Source: Miscanthus floridulus (Eukaryota; Streptophyta; Magnoliopsida; Poales; Poaceae). Taken from it: a DNA stretch of 64,000 nt. Where the stretch lies: positions 10,479,707 through 10,543,706 of the forward strand of contig NC_089581.1 in NCBI RefSeq assembly GCF_019320115.1. Direction: 5' to 3'. Below the pieces are notes generated by a model. It was given only the letters and a program-made list of their open reading frames with translations. It was not told where the DNA came from and did no database searches. Position 1 is the stretch's first letter. The number at the start of each line of letters is the position of its first letter. Below, in pieces: positions 24,223 through 34,202 of the stretch. A program made the position numbers and the translations under genes.

Positions 24223-24637
24223 AGTTAGGGGGGTCTAAACCGATCCCCCACCTGATTCTCATATAGTTTTATAGTCACTTTCAGTGAAAAACAGGTTATC
24301 TTTCATCTTAATTTCTCCTCTTAAGCTTTGATGAGTACTAATTTATAAGGGAGCACAGTAGAGATGATACATTTTGCTGCTGAACCGTAATATCAAATGC
24401 TCACGTGGAACATGCTACCAGATGAAGAGAAGGTCAGAAGTACGGCACGGGGCATTCGTCACTCGACCGTTGCCTCCGCTCCAGGCCAGCTCCCCTCCAG
24501 CCCTCTCCAACGGTCACCCGCCGCTACGCTGACAGACAGTAGCTAGCACACTCCACAAGCTTCTTCTCTTCCAGCTGCAGCAGCCCGGCCGCCTCCTTCC
24601 CTAGGATTCTCCTGCAGCTTCCATTGTCTGCGCCGCC

Positions 24638-24645
24638 TATTTAGC
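24638..24645 (+). promoter_or_regulatory. Weak TATA-like box of the small membrane-protein gene
   Basis: CTATTTAG lies about 135 bp before the ATG, with a pyrimidine-rich leader after it. The match is weak. Confidence 0.3.
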
Positions 24646-24779
24646 TCACCCCCGCCTCATCTTCCCTCCCAAGTCCCAAAGCAAAGCAAAGCTTCAAAGC
24701 ATCTCTGCTCCTTTTTGCTTCTCTCGCTCCACATCCTTCCCCTGCGACTTCAGGCAGGAGCCAGACGATAAGAGAGGAC

Positions 24780-25001
24780 ATGGGGTTCGTGCTGGTGGTC
24801 TCCCTGCCCTTCATCTTCCTCTCCATCCTGCTCGGCTTCGGCTGCTACTTCCTCGGCAAGCACAGGGGCCGGGAGGAGATGCGGACAGGCGTCGGCGCGC
24901 AGATCTACGGCACGCCGCTGCCGCCGCCGGGCGTCGTTGGAGTCTCCTCGCCGCAGCCTGAGCCGTTCCACGCCAAGAAACAAGGGCCCGAGGCCGTCTG
25001 A
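24780..25001 (+). CDS. Small single-span membrane protein, function unknown
   Basis: A 73-residue intronless frame. Residues 4-27 (VLVVSLPFIFL, SILLGFGCYFLG) form one strong membrane segment right at the N terminus, which may act as a signal anchor. A basic patch KHRGREEMR follows, which would place the C-terminal part in the cytosol by the positive-inside rule. The tail is Pro/Gly-rich (PLPPPGVVG) and has no further domain. The start is supported by a GC- and C-rich leader, high GC in third codon positions and a clear stop. The sequence has the look of a conserved short plant protein, but I cannot name its family or role. Codon use suggests a real, expressed gene. Confidence 0.7.
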   Translation: MGFVLVVSLPFIFLSILLGFGCYFLGKHRGREEMRTGVGAQIYGTPLPPPGVVGVSSPQPEPFHAKKQGPEAV

Positions 25002-25596
25002 TTGAGATTCAGACTCGACATTCGTTCTAGCTACTACTGCATGTGTCTTGGTGGTGATGTTGGATTTATTCTTTCTTCTTTAATTTCGTCCAGGCCGTGT
25101 TGAGGGTGTAAATTGAGACCGAGTCTGTGCTTGTCTCTAAAGATTGTTCATTGTTATGAGGGGGAGGGAATGATCGGTGATGGTGTGTGGATGTTGTGAT
25201 ATGATTGCAATCACAGTTTATATCTCTGTAAGCAAGCAAAGACCAAATGCAATGCAGTAGAATTGTCTTGTGTTCCAAACTGTCCTGACTCCTGCAGGCT
25301 GTGTATGTGTGTTTCAAGATTGCAATCAACTAATGCTGAGCATCTCCACCAGATCTCTTATATCACATCTTCTATAAATTGTTTTAGAGAGTACTTTAAA
25401 ATCAATTTAGGATATAAGACTTGTTTCCTAGATTTCTTTCAGGATAGGGGAGGAGGGTTGTTTTATGATGAGAAAGGAGGTTGTTTTTAGGAGATTTTAT
25501 AAAAGTAATAGGTGTAGGAGATGAGATAGGAGCACCTCTATCTCTTGAAATGTTGGGAACATAATAGGCGCAGCCATGGAAAACGTTTTCTAACCT
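25002..25596. other. 3' UTR and downstream flank, no further gene
   Basis: The first 200 bp or so are T/G-rich and are the likely 3' UTR of the small membrane-protein gene. The rest shows no gene. Confidence 0.45.
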
Positions 25597-25599
25597 TGT

Positions 25600-26660
25600 T
25601 CACAAGATAGGAAGAAAACCAAAATAGTGCACTACAATAACACAAAAAATTTCCAGTTTCCATCAGAAGCACAAATTATGACTTCCACAGTAAACAAATT
25701 ACTAAGTTTTAGACCAAGAAAGAGATTAACATCATATTCGTATCATCATAAGAAATTCCACAATCCTATAGAGATTGTTTGTCATGCCTGTGCGCTCATG
25801 ACATTCTGGGCAGGTCTTCAGAAAGAGATGGACAAGGAAACGCTGGTCCAAGGCGTGGACACTATGTTCAAGATTGCGGTGCAGCTGCTGTCCAAGAAGC
25901 GTCGAGCTGTCGGTCAGCCCAGCATGCTTCAAGATGGCGATGGTGATGATGATGCAGATCAAGGCCCGGAGTGATGGCAAGACTTGGGAAGCTGCCCGCC
26001 TCAACTCTGTTGAGATGTTTTTGTTAGCAATAGCTATCGTTAGCTGGATTGTTTTTCTGGCAGTGTAGTTCAAACTTTATAGCCTGTTCTGCATTGTTCT
26101 TCTGTGTAGAACTCTGAAACTGTCCTAAAAACTCTGCTGTATTTCCGGGCGTATGCAATGGAAATGGGGTGAATCCCTAGTTCGAAAAAAATATTCGTAT
26201 CATCATAATACTGTTATAATAAGAGGAAACGCAAAGAGAGAAATAAAACGTGACACATCAAATTCTTTCCTTCTGCAAAGCTTGCTTAATTGCTGTTAAC
26301 TTCCGTCTGAACTCTGAAGTTGGGCGGATGGCAGCATTCGGGATAATGGTTCACAAGACAGTGAGAAAACCAAAATGCCCTGCACTCTCTAATCACAAGT
26401 TCATTTCCTATTTTCAGAACCAGATTACCACTTCCATCTGCAAAATAAACTGGGAAACTCTCAAGGATCGTGTGCAGAAACAAGTACGAATTTCTCAGTA
26501 AACAAAATCCTAAGTTTTAGACCAAGAAAGGCATTAACATCATATTTGTATCGTCATCAATTCATAATACGGAGAGCATTTGCTCTCTGTTACAATCAGA
26601 AGAAACGCAAAGAAACTAAACCTGACACATCAAATCCTTTCATTGTTATTACAAACAGAC
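25600..26660. repeat. Tandem duplication downstream of the 26,821-27,453 gene
   Basis: Two copies of a block lie head to tail. Copy A covers about 25,600-25,751 plus 26,209-26,349, and copy B about 26,350-26,660. Shared phrases include TTCACAAGA, AAAACCAAAAT, TAAGTTTTAGACCAAGAAAG, ATTAACATCATATT, AGAAACGCAAAGA/AGGAAACGCAAAGA and GACACATCAAAT. A retroposed insert (25,752-26,190) lies only in copy A, so the duplication predates the insertion. The block abuts the 3' end of the minus-strand gene and may be a copy of its 3' UTR. Confidence 0.7.
25752..26190 (+). mobile_element. Retroposed, poly(A)-tailed insertion with 18-bp TSD
   Basis: The 439-bp insert ends in a short A run (CGAAAAAA) and is flanked by perfect 18-bp copies of ATATTCGTATCATCATAA at 25,734-25,751 and 26,191-26,208. 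Long TSD plus poly(A) is the signature of LINE-driven retroposition. The 5' part encodes an open frame to 25,974 containing HACALMTFWAGLQKEMDKE and QGVDTMFKIAVQLLSKK, ending DGDGDDDADQGPE. I think it is the C-terminal end of a 5'-truncated LINE, but a processed copy of a cellular mRNA is possible. Confidence 0.85.
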
Positions 26661-26820
26661 AAAACCCAACACCAAAATTCGCAGAACAAACAGTTCTGCC
26701 GAGAAGGAACAGTGCGCCTCATCCAGCAATGTCACGTCGGTTATCAAGAACAAGGCCAAGTAGGCAAATGAGCACGTGATGATCCGATCCCTCCCCACCC
26801 AACCTGCAATGCAATCTTGG

Positions 26821-27453
26821 CTAATTGCAGAGCAGGAACCTGGTGAGCACGAGCACCCCGCAGGCGGCGGCGAAGAGCGCGACGACGGCGAGGTCCCTGG
26901 CCTGCCACCTCCTGGGCCTGTCGGCGCCGCCCTTGGCCTCGACGCGGAGGCTCTTGGCCCTGCGCAGCGCGTCCACCTCCTTGAGCAGGTCGAAGTGGAC
27001 GCCCTTGCGCTTGAGCTCGGAGACGCACCTGGCGAGGAGCAGCGCGTCCTCGCGCTCCCGCGCGAGCAGGCGCTCCAGGACGGCCTCCGTGTCGGACTTG
27101 TACCGCAGCGCCCAGAGCATGGCGAGCGAGGAGAGCAACGAGACGAGGCATGGGATCCAGGACCGCCTGCAAGCCGCCGTCGAGGCGGAGGCGGAGCCGG
27201 AGGAAGCGGATGAGGAGAGGAAGAGGAGCAGGACGGAGGCGGCGTGGAAGGCGAAGAAGGCGCAGTAGAGAAAGGCGATCTCCTTGCGGGCGCCGTCGAG
27301 GCGGGCCTCCCGCAGCGCGACGCGGCGCGCCAGCAGGTCCTCCTCCTTGACCCACTGCTTGAGCAGCAGCCGGTGCGTCCCGCTCTCCGCGATCTGGCTC
27401 AGCGGCTGCTGCTGCCGCGCCTCCGTGACGACGAGGGCGCCGGAGTCGGCCAT
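26821..27453 (-). CDS. Uncharacterised protein with three predicted membrane segments
   Basis: A 210-residue intronless frame. I start it at MADSGALVV (27,453); the frame is open upstream to 27,621 but that part reads like a GC-rich leader. Residues 25-58 are a charged amphipathic stretch (LLKQWVKEEDLLARRVALREA). Hydrophobic segments lie at about 59-80 (AFLYCAFFAFH), 99-117 and 187-208 (AVVALFAAACGVLVL). Between the last two, residues 120-175 are rich in charged heptad-like sequence (AVLERLLAREREDALLLARCVSELKRKG) and may form a coiled coil. Strong GC bias and an intact frame support a real gene. I cannot name the family; a plant-specific membrane protein of unknown function is the safe call. 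Plus-strand frames over the same DNA are shadows. Confidence 0.75.
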   Translation of the reverse strand: MADSGALVVTEARQQQPLSQIAESGTHRLLLKQWVKEEDLLARRVALREARLDGARKEIAFLYCAFFAFHAASVLLLFLSSSASSGSASASTAACRRSWIPCLVSLLSSLAMLWALRYKSDTEAVLERLLAREREDALLLARCVSELKRKGVHFDLLKEVDALRRAKSLRVEAKGGADRPRRWQARDLAVVALFAAACGVLVLTRFLLCN

Positions 27454-27789
27454 GGGCGCGGTGGCGGCGGTTTCGTCTCTCGTGCGCGTCCTGTTGGGAA
27501 GGGGATCTGGAAGGGAAGGGAAGGGAATTTCTTCGGGTGGGTGCAAGCGCAAGTGCAACGGTCGGGGGAGGGCGCGTGGGCTTAAAAAGGTTGGGGAAAA
27601 GCCAAAAGCCGGTTCGCGCACCTGAGCGGCGCAACGGTCGGAATTTTCTCCTCAGGCCGAATCACGCTGGGGCCGGGAATGGGCCACTGTGGACAGAGGT
27701 TTTGGTCCATTAGTTGGCGTCAGTCCGGCAAGGCACCGGCCCCATTAGTTCTCTGACTCAAACATTTTTCTGCAAAAACATGCCACTCA
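27454..27789 (-). other. Leader and upstream region of the 27,453 gene
   Basis: A GC-rich 5' flank, probably 5' UTR and promoter. There is no clear TATA box; the best match on the minus strand is TTTTTAAG near 27,585. Confidence 0.35.
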
Positions 27790-28010
27790 ATAATGCAATG
27801 CAACTACTTGGTCATGTGCAACATTTCCTGTTCTGCAGTCTGACAAAAGAGAAGCCTTTCTCCAACTGGTATCTAGTTGCAGAGCTTGACTTATGTCACC
27901 AGAATGAATAGTACAAAATGAATATACTTTGCAAAACATTAGCATCTAACAAATAAATAAATGGCAAATGCAGAAGGGCAGAACGACATGTTTCACACTT
28001 TAATCATGTA
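27790..28010 (+). repeat. Recurrent low-copy segment, copy 1 (partial)
   Basis: It contains CAATGCAACTACTTGGTCA, ACTTATGTCACCAGAATGAATAG and a GAACGACATGTTTCACACTTT block. These phrases recur near 31,079, 37,160, 45,013 and 60,690. Confidence 0.65.
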
Positions 28011-28017
28011 AAATCTG

Positions 28018-28433
28018 ATTGGTTGTTTGTATTAGTGTGCATCTAGTCTTGTGCAGTGTAGTTTGTTCATGTTTGGTTGCCTGCATAGGCTCCCATGCAA
28101 GCTTGCACAGTGCTCAAAGCAGGTCTAATGTTGCATTAGCTACAACACTAAATTTGGTCGTATTAGACAATGCATATTTACACAAGTTGATGCGTACAAA
28201 AAAATAAAATATTTTCATCCCCCCATACCTCTACTAGAAACATAAGATCCTAACTGGAACATGGAGGTGACTATAAATACAACAATAAAATATAAACAAC
28301 AAAACACAACTTTATCAAGTACGGCTTTGCCTATGAAAACCTACTAAACACCAACACAATGCTTATGTTTACGTTGGCTTAGATTGTGATGCATAAGGTC
28401 TAATGCAGGCTAAAGCTAATACAAACAACCAAT
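28018..28433. mobile_element. MITE-like element with ATTGGTTGTTTGTATTAG ends
   Basis: The left end ATTGGTTGTTTGTATTAG and the right end CTAATACAAACAACCAAT are perfect inverted repeats of 18 bp. The interior (416 bp total) has no coding content. No convincing TSD was found. Confidence 0.6.
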
Positions 28434-29139
28434 TATACCCATATGGGTTCAAGAAGCAAGCAACACAATGGGTGCAACTATTTATTTAAAAAAACCCTCA
28501 TGTGTTTAAAGCGTTAAAACAAGGTACACAAATTGGGGAAACGACCACCTTGCAGCTGGCCATAGAATCTTTTGTTACTCAGAAAAGCATCCAGAGAGTA
28601 GAGTATACTAATATGAAAAGATCTCCGAAATAAAATCAAATTCCACAAAAACCTCAAAAAATCTTTAAGATGCGCCATTGGAAACGGGACGCACACTATC
28701 GTCGGGCAATAGGGACAAAGACCGCGAAAGGCCTCCCTTGTACACTGCGACACTGGAGGTTGAAAGTCGAGTAGAAAGTTCGTTATAAGTTTCATGAGAC
28801 CCAAATAATAATCTTTGCAGAGATATAAGAACCTAAAGTTTCCATTAATAATAGTTAAAACAGGCACTCTTCCTAACCACGGACGACAAGGCATAGAAGA
28901 GCAACGAAGGCAATTCATGTACCACGGACGACAAACCACTGACGCGCGCATGGACACGCAAAAGAGAGAACACCCATCCACGCGCATGCATGACAGACAC
29001 AGATCATGTCGAAGTCTCTTCCGCCGAAAGGTCAGTGGGGATTGGGGAACGCGTGCCTGGAGGTTCCACGATGCGTGTACGATATAGCGGGGGCCACGTC
29101 TGAGTATCTGACGCTCCCACATGCACTGCGGAAATCAAA
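28434..29139. other. Unassigned sequence with a 202-codon minus-strand open frame
   Basis: A minus-strand frame is open at 28,514-29,122. Its product is rich in Cys, Arg and Phe and shows no recognisable domain, signal or repeat. The base composition is ordinary for intergenic DNA. I treat it as an unsupported frame, perhaps part of an old element. Confidence 0.3.
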
Positions 29140-29356
29140 CTCTCTTCGTCTGAAGGTGTCGTTTTTTATTTTTAAACTTGTTATTCGAATTTTTAAATAA
29201 ATATTATTTATTTTATTATAACTTATTTTATTATTAGAGATACTTTACTAATAATTTATTTATTTTATTATTTATATAAAAATTTAAATAGAACAAACGG
29301 TCAAACAAGAAGTCTAAAAATAAAAAAACACTATATTTTTAATGAGACCGAGGGAG
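29140..29356. mobile_element. Stowaway-like MITE
   Basis: It starts CTCTCTTCGTCTGAAGG and ends in GAGACCGAGGGAG followed by TA. Matching subterminal runs (GTTTTTTATTTTTA and its inverse) pair the two ends, and the interior is very AT-rich. TSD: TA on the right, AA on the left. Confidence 0.7.
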
Positions 29357-30042
29357 TACGTCCAACAACGGCGCGCCAACGAGGCAACAACACAAGCCCA
29401 GAGGGCGTCCACAGCTGTAACAAGCAGCTATGGAGTGGCATGGAAGCAGCAAGACGTACGACCGCATGAAGCCATCGCCAGTGACCGGTCCACCGCTGGC
29501 CAGAGACACCACCAGCCACAGGCTCTACGCTAGCACCAGGAAAGAGCTGCAGAACTGGCTTGACCCGACACAAATTTTGCTGATGCCACTCAATCCCAAG
29601 GCAATGATGCCGATATAGATGCATATCATGTCGCATTGACCTCTCTCCATCGAGTGTTGGAGGATATAAAATTAGCATGCACGTACGCATGCAAGTTCGG
29701 AATGTGATCGAGCAGCAACACTCATGTCGATAGTGTTTATTTATAGCACATAGGGGAGAGGGGCAAGGAGCAACGACAACTGCTGAACCCTAGGGGCGCT
29801 TGGGTTGAGTTAGGAGGACGGGTTAAGTTCTCGACATGTGCTTCATGTAATTCTAAAAAAACATGTAAGTACTGGTATATAAAAAACAAATCAACTAGTT
29901 AGATGTCCAATAATGATCCTTGACTTGGCACATGTGCTCCATGTAATTCTTAAAAAAACATGTAAATAATAGTATATAAAAAAACAAATCAACTAGTTAG
30001 ACGTCCAATAATGACCCATGGGGCTTTTTTACAACAACAACC
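29357..30042. other. Unassigned sequence with an inverted piece of the recurrent segment
   Basis: Near 29,578-29,600, GATGCCACTCAATCCCAAGGC is the reverse complement of a phrase found at 30,330, 43,965 and 57,960. On the minus strand a CTATAAATAA box lies at about 29,740. A 40-bp phrase with CATGTGCTCCATGTAATTCT is duplicated at about 29,838-29,917 and 29,929-30,015. No intact gene is visible. Confidence 0.4.
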
Positions 30043-30548
30043 CAAATAAGACTCTGACAAATGTAAATATAGTAGTGCTGAGCTTTCATCTCAAAATAGT
30101 TAATCATTAAACTGAAACCATGGGTTCTATGAGTACTATCGACATGAACCTAGCTAGATGAACAGTGGCCTATATACACTTTTGCTCTAGTGCGCCTGCA
30201 TGCTCGTTTTATCCTGCACGTACAGTTTCTTTGTCTATATTATGTATATCACCACTAACACTAGCTCACTGGAGGAGCGGAGAGGTCAATACCACATTGC
30301 TTCAACATGTCACTAGCTAGCTTGTTGGGATTGAGTGGCATCAGCAAACCGTGGCTGTGAAGCTTCGACAGTTTGCCACCAAGATCTCTGTGCCCCATCT
30401 GTTTGAGGCGGCTGTCCCTGAGGCTTGAATTTCCGTACAAACACGAGAGGAACGGTGAGGCGATGAGACATGGCAGCACCGAAGGCAGATAAAGAAACAC
30501 CATAGTCTTAATTAGTAGAGTTACTTGATGGCCAGGTATACCAACCAT
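30043..30548. repeat. Recurrent low-copy segment, copy 2, first part
   Basis: It contains ACTCTGACAAATGTAA, TTTCATCTCAAAATA, CATGCTCGTTTTATCCT and GTTGGGATTGAGTGGCATCAG, all shared with 37,220-37,307 plus 43,840-43,985. On the minus strand a frame from 30,548 to 30,261 encodes a hydrophobic stretch and ends HGLLMPLNPNKLASDMLKQCG. I do not recognise the family, and the other copies are broken, so this may be a decayed gene cluster. Confidence 0.6.
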
Positions 30549-30893
30549 ACTTAGGGCTTGTTTGGTCGTTCAAGCCCTAGACAATGCAAGTTGCCTGGTC
30601 TCAACTCTCAAGAACTGCCTGTACATGGTTGCAAAATTGCCTGACCAGGCATATGTCAAATCTATAGTACGTAATGTTTGGTTGGTGAGGTGACACAATG
30701 CCTGAATGATCAAGGGGGAAGACGGTGATTTGTGATAGTTTTCCCGTGTCCATTGAAGTTGGGAAAGTGATTAGCGAGCAGATACAAAGTAGCGTACCGT
30801 TAATACAATGAAGCCTTTTCTTTTTGCAAATGTACAAGTAATTTCTCTTATATGTTATATCGTAGTAGTATACATATGTATGACCCAGTTTCA
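30549..30893. other. Unassigned, possibly MITE-derived
   Basis: Phrases such as GGGCTTGTTTGGTCG and TGTTTGGTTGGTGAGG look like MITE ends, but I could not pair them or find a TSD. Confidence 0.35.
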
Positions 30894-30987
30894 GGCCCCC
30901 TTTGGAACGCGGGATTGTTTTTCGTTCTTGTGTTTTTCCTGCGAAAAATGAACTGATTCGTGAAATTCCTACGTTCCAAAGGGGCCC
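30894..30987. mobile_element. 94-bp MITE, TSD TCA
   Basis: The ends GGCCCCCTTTGGAACG and CGTTCCAAAGGGGCCC are inverted repeats, flanked by TCA at 30,891-30,893 and 30,988-30,990. A 3-bp TNA-type duplication suggests PIF/Harbinger. Confidence 0.75.
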
Positions 30988-31059
30988 TCAATTTTCCTTC
31001 GCCAAAATCATGTGTCCAATCTTCTGCACTGCATCTATGAAACCTAAAAGAAGTCATGC

Positions 31060-31480
31060 AGCAGTCAGCAGAGAGCTTAACTTATGTCACCAAAATAAAT
31101 AGACAAACAAATTTGCAAAGGCAACATTATCCGAGAAAATAAATAAACGTAAAAGCACAGCGGCATGTTTGACACTTTCACCTCCATCTGTGCTATATAC
31201 CTACTATTCACTAGTGGATATCGATCACTTCACACTCCCTCTTGCATCCATCCGGTGCATGCTCCATTTACCTCGTTGTTCTTCAATTATTAACATATAT
31301 ATTTGTTCTTCAACCGAGCAATGGATCCGTAGTTTGCTACCTTGGAATGAGTGGCGTCCGCAAGTTTGGTGGAGGTCGGTGCATTCCGTGCATGTGCAGT
31401 CCTGTTCGAGTGGGCAAGTCTGGTGAAATGTGTTGTGAGACCATCGGGTCAGGTGTAACCGTCTCACAGTGACAGTCAGC
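31060..31480 (+). repeat. Recurrent low-copy segment, copy 2, promoter-like part
   Basis: It contains ACTTATGTCACCAAAATAAATAG, GGCATGTTTGACACTTTCACCTC, TGTGCTATATACC, CACTTCACACTCCCTCTTGC and then GGAATGAGTGGCGTCCGCAAG, which would encode MSGVRKFGGG. The order matches 60,661-60,960. It may be a promoter plus the start of a duplicated gene, now broken. Confidence 0.6.
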
Positions 31481-32239
31481 ATGGATTATTTGCCGGACTA
31501 GCTAGCTTAGCGGGCATCCGACTGGAAAACTGAAGAATTCGGCTCAGTCTTAGCAGTTAGCACTACGAGGGACTGAGAGGGGTCCGTGCTTGGCACTAGG
31601 CGTGGAGTAATTTTTGCTCACAAACTACTCTCTCTTTAATATAAGTAGGACACCCGCAGCTCTTAGCTCTCGTACAACTGTTCAACAGGTCGAAGGAAAA
31701 AGAAAGCACCAAGCAGACGTAATTCACTTGGAGTTGCTGACATGGTTAGGTTCGGCACCACAATCAATCCGCGCTCAGGATGGTTGTCATATTCGGAACT
31801 TCTGAAGTAGCATTGATGCTGTAATGCCACGACTGGTTATGTTTACGCGGAGCAAAATGATTTTGATACCGGCACTACTACTGAAAAGAACTTTATTTAG
31901 AAAAAGGTGGTCGTTCTGTCGGCCACTATCTTACTGTTACTAATTAGATGCTCCAATAAAATCTTCATGTTAATTCTCACCAGACGTGTTAGAAAAAAAA
32001 TAAATACTAAAAAATCTCATATTAACCAGAAACATCCGGCCATTAAATCAAAAGACTCTAGCCATTCATAACCATTAGATCTATTTTAATTTGTAGAAAA
32101 TTATTCACATCTGCCATTATACTAAATAAAATCTTTTTTAAAAGAAAAAGAAAAAATGGCCATTCGTACGTTACATAGTTGGTTAATACAAAATAGTAGA
32201 TTGGTCTACTATCACGTTCACTTTTGGTTAATGTATTAA
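31481..32239. other. AT-rich intergenic, no gene seen
   Basis: About 760 bp with short frames only. Nothing here can be paired as an element. Confidence 0.4.
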
Positions 32240-33740
32240 TCTTCTACAACTAAAAAGAACGAAACGTGGATATTTTTTGATGCGATATTTGTTTTGGTTC
32301 GTCCGTCTGCCCACGCCTGCGATACCCGCCTGCTTTGAAGGAAACAAATCGATCACCTGAGACCACATGCATGGAAGGAACAATAATCATGTATCAAAAT
32401 CATGCTGCTCTGGAAGGAAGGTACGTTGATGTTCTTCAAAGGATTCCCGCCTGTTTTGAAGGAAACAAATCGATCATCTAAGGTCACATGCATGGAAAGA
32501 AATAATAATCATGCATCGAAATCATGCTGCTCTGGAAGGAAGGTACGTTGATGTTCTTCAAAGGATCCCCGCCTGCTTTAAAGGAAACAAATCGATTACC
32601 TGAGGCCACATGCATGGAAGGAAACAATAATTATACATCGACCCCTGCGATATTTGTTTTGGTTCGTCCGTCTGCCCACCCCGACCCCTGCGATACCGCG
32701 GCTAATAAGAAAAGAAAAATCCCCCCTCATCTCTCTCGTGACCCGACGCCCGACGACGCTCCCTCCCCCCGATGGTCGACGACGCTCGTCCCTCCCGGTC
32801 GCGGCGACGCTCCTTCCTCGCCGGCGACGGCGGCGCTCCTCCCTCGCCGGTGGCGCTCCCTCTCACGACGGCCTCCCATCTCCAGCGAAGCTTTGCGAGC
32901 TCGGCCTTGGCGCAGCCAGATGCGCGGGCACGGCGGGCCCTGGCTGCATCGCGTGGGGGCTAGGATGGCCACGCGACAGATACCTTCCTCTCCTAATCCC
33001 CATCTCTTCTTCTTGCGTTGGATGCTGATGTGTGAAACCTATCTGAATGGGGAGCTAATCTGGATGTGTTGCAGCATGCTGATACCCCGCTTGAATGTTG
33101 CAGTAGTGCTTCTCTTCTTGAATGTTGAATGTTACAATTTCAATGGTGATGTGAAGTTGCAGCCTCCAAGAGCGACCAAGGATAAGGAGAAGTACCATCG
33201 GTGACTACTGTACACCGGCCACATAGGCGACGATTGCTATAGGGCATATCTTTTGTATTTTCTTGGACAAAGATTAAGGGCTGGCATCAGCAACTTCTCT
33301 AATGTGATCGGAGTCTATTAGTGTCCAGATTACTATCCAGTGGATGCACAAATCATTTGACATTGTATAGTAAACTGAGAACTAGCTGCTTAGAAAAAAC
33401 CTTAAAGAGTTCATGACGATTCTGATAGTTCTGTTGATCTATTTATCATTTCTATCTTTACCACATCGATTCTTCTTTCTCTAAAACATACTTAATTACT
33501 CGTAAATTCATGGTTAATGCATTAAGTTTTGGATTGTTATAGGTATGGGCAAGGTTGTCGCTCGGCCCTTACCGAGTCGGTGAGCCTACGACGCCGCGCA
33601 CTCCGTGACGATGTTAATTTCACGAATTTTGCTTTTTAGATTAAATGTCACTTTAACATTTTCACAGTATTGTTATTTTATCGTGCGATCCTTGTATTTT
33701 TAGTACAAAAGTTTTACTGCACACGGGCACGCTACCTAGT
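32240..33740 (+). mobile_element. Helitron candidate with GC-rich insert
   Basis: The left end TCTTCTACAACTAAAAAG follows an A, and the right end reads GCACGCTACCTAGT, a CTRRT-type terminus. Inside are a 121-bp tandem repeat, a duplicated phrase GCGATATTTGTTTTGGTTCG (32,282 and 32,648) and a GC-rich stretch (32,700-32,970) that looks like captured gene sequence. Against the call, the base after CTAGT is A and not T, and the 3' hairpin is poor. Confidence 0.4.
32325..32640 (+). repeat. 121-bp tandem repeat, about 2.6 copies
   Basis: Copies begin CCCGCCTG at 32,325, 32,446 and 32,568. Shared phrases include GGAAACAAATCGAT, CACATGCATGGAA and GGAAGGTACGTTGATGTTC. Confidence 0.88.
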
Positions 33741-34202
33741 ATTATTATAAAATATGAGGACCCATCACATTTATGGATCTATCAATAAACTTATTTTTGT
33801 TATAAAGAAAAAGAGAACGTCGTACAGGAAAAAAAATTGAACCATCTTACATATGTTCGTTCATAGATGGTTAATGTAAAATATTAGATTAGCCAACCAA
33901 TCGCATTCACTTGGTTAATATATTAATATTAATATAAAATATCATATCCGTTGGATCCGTCATGTTTATGGATCTATTAATAAAATATTAGAGGCAATAT
34001 GTCAAAACCAACAAAAAAAAAAACATATGCAGGACCCATCACGTTCATGGTTTGTTAATCTTTTAATAAAATACCAGATGATCAAAACCAATAACAAAGA
34101 TACATGCGTGAGCCAAACTACCGGTATATAAAGTTGTTACAACCATATACCATTCAGTCAGTTTGAGCCATTCTGGAAGGCAACTCTTGTATAAACATAC
34201 AA
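33741..34202. other. AT-rich intergenic, no gene seen
   Basis: About 460 bp. The phrase GGACCCATCAC plus TTTATGGATCTAT or its variants recurs (33,759, 33,953, 34,023), a degenerate local repeat. Confidence 0.4.

Noticed and set aside
25732..26073. Minus-strand 113-codon frame across the retroposed insert
   Set aside because: It crosses the TSD and the insert's left boundary and so cannot be an ancestral gene. The plus-strand peptide ends cleanly before the A tail.
26825..27585. Plus-strand frames of up to 147 codons opposite the 26,821-27,453 gene
   Set aside because: They are shadows in GC-rich sequence. The minus-strand product has membrane segments and coherent composition; the plus-strand ones are Arg/Ala low complexity.
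28514..29122. 202-codon minus-strand open frame
   Set aside because: No domain, no convincing start context, ordinary base composition and an MITE-rich neighbourhood. I could not support it as a gene.
32524..33204. 226-codon plus-strand frame across the Helitron candidate
   Set aside because: It runs through a tandem repeat and a low-complexity Arg/Pro-rich stretch. It is more likely a chance frame or captured fragments than a gene.
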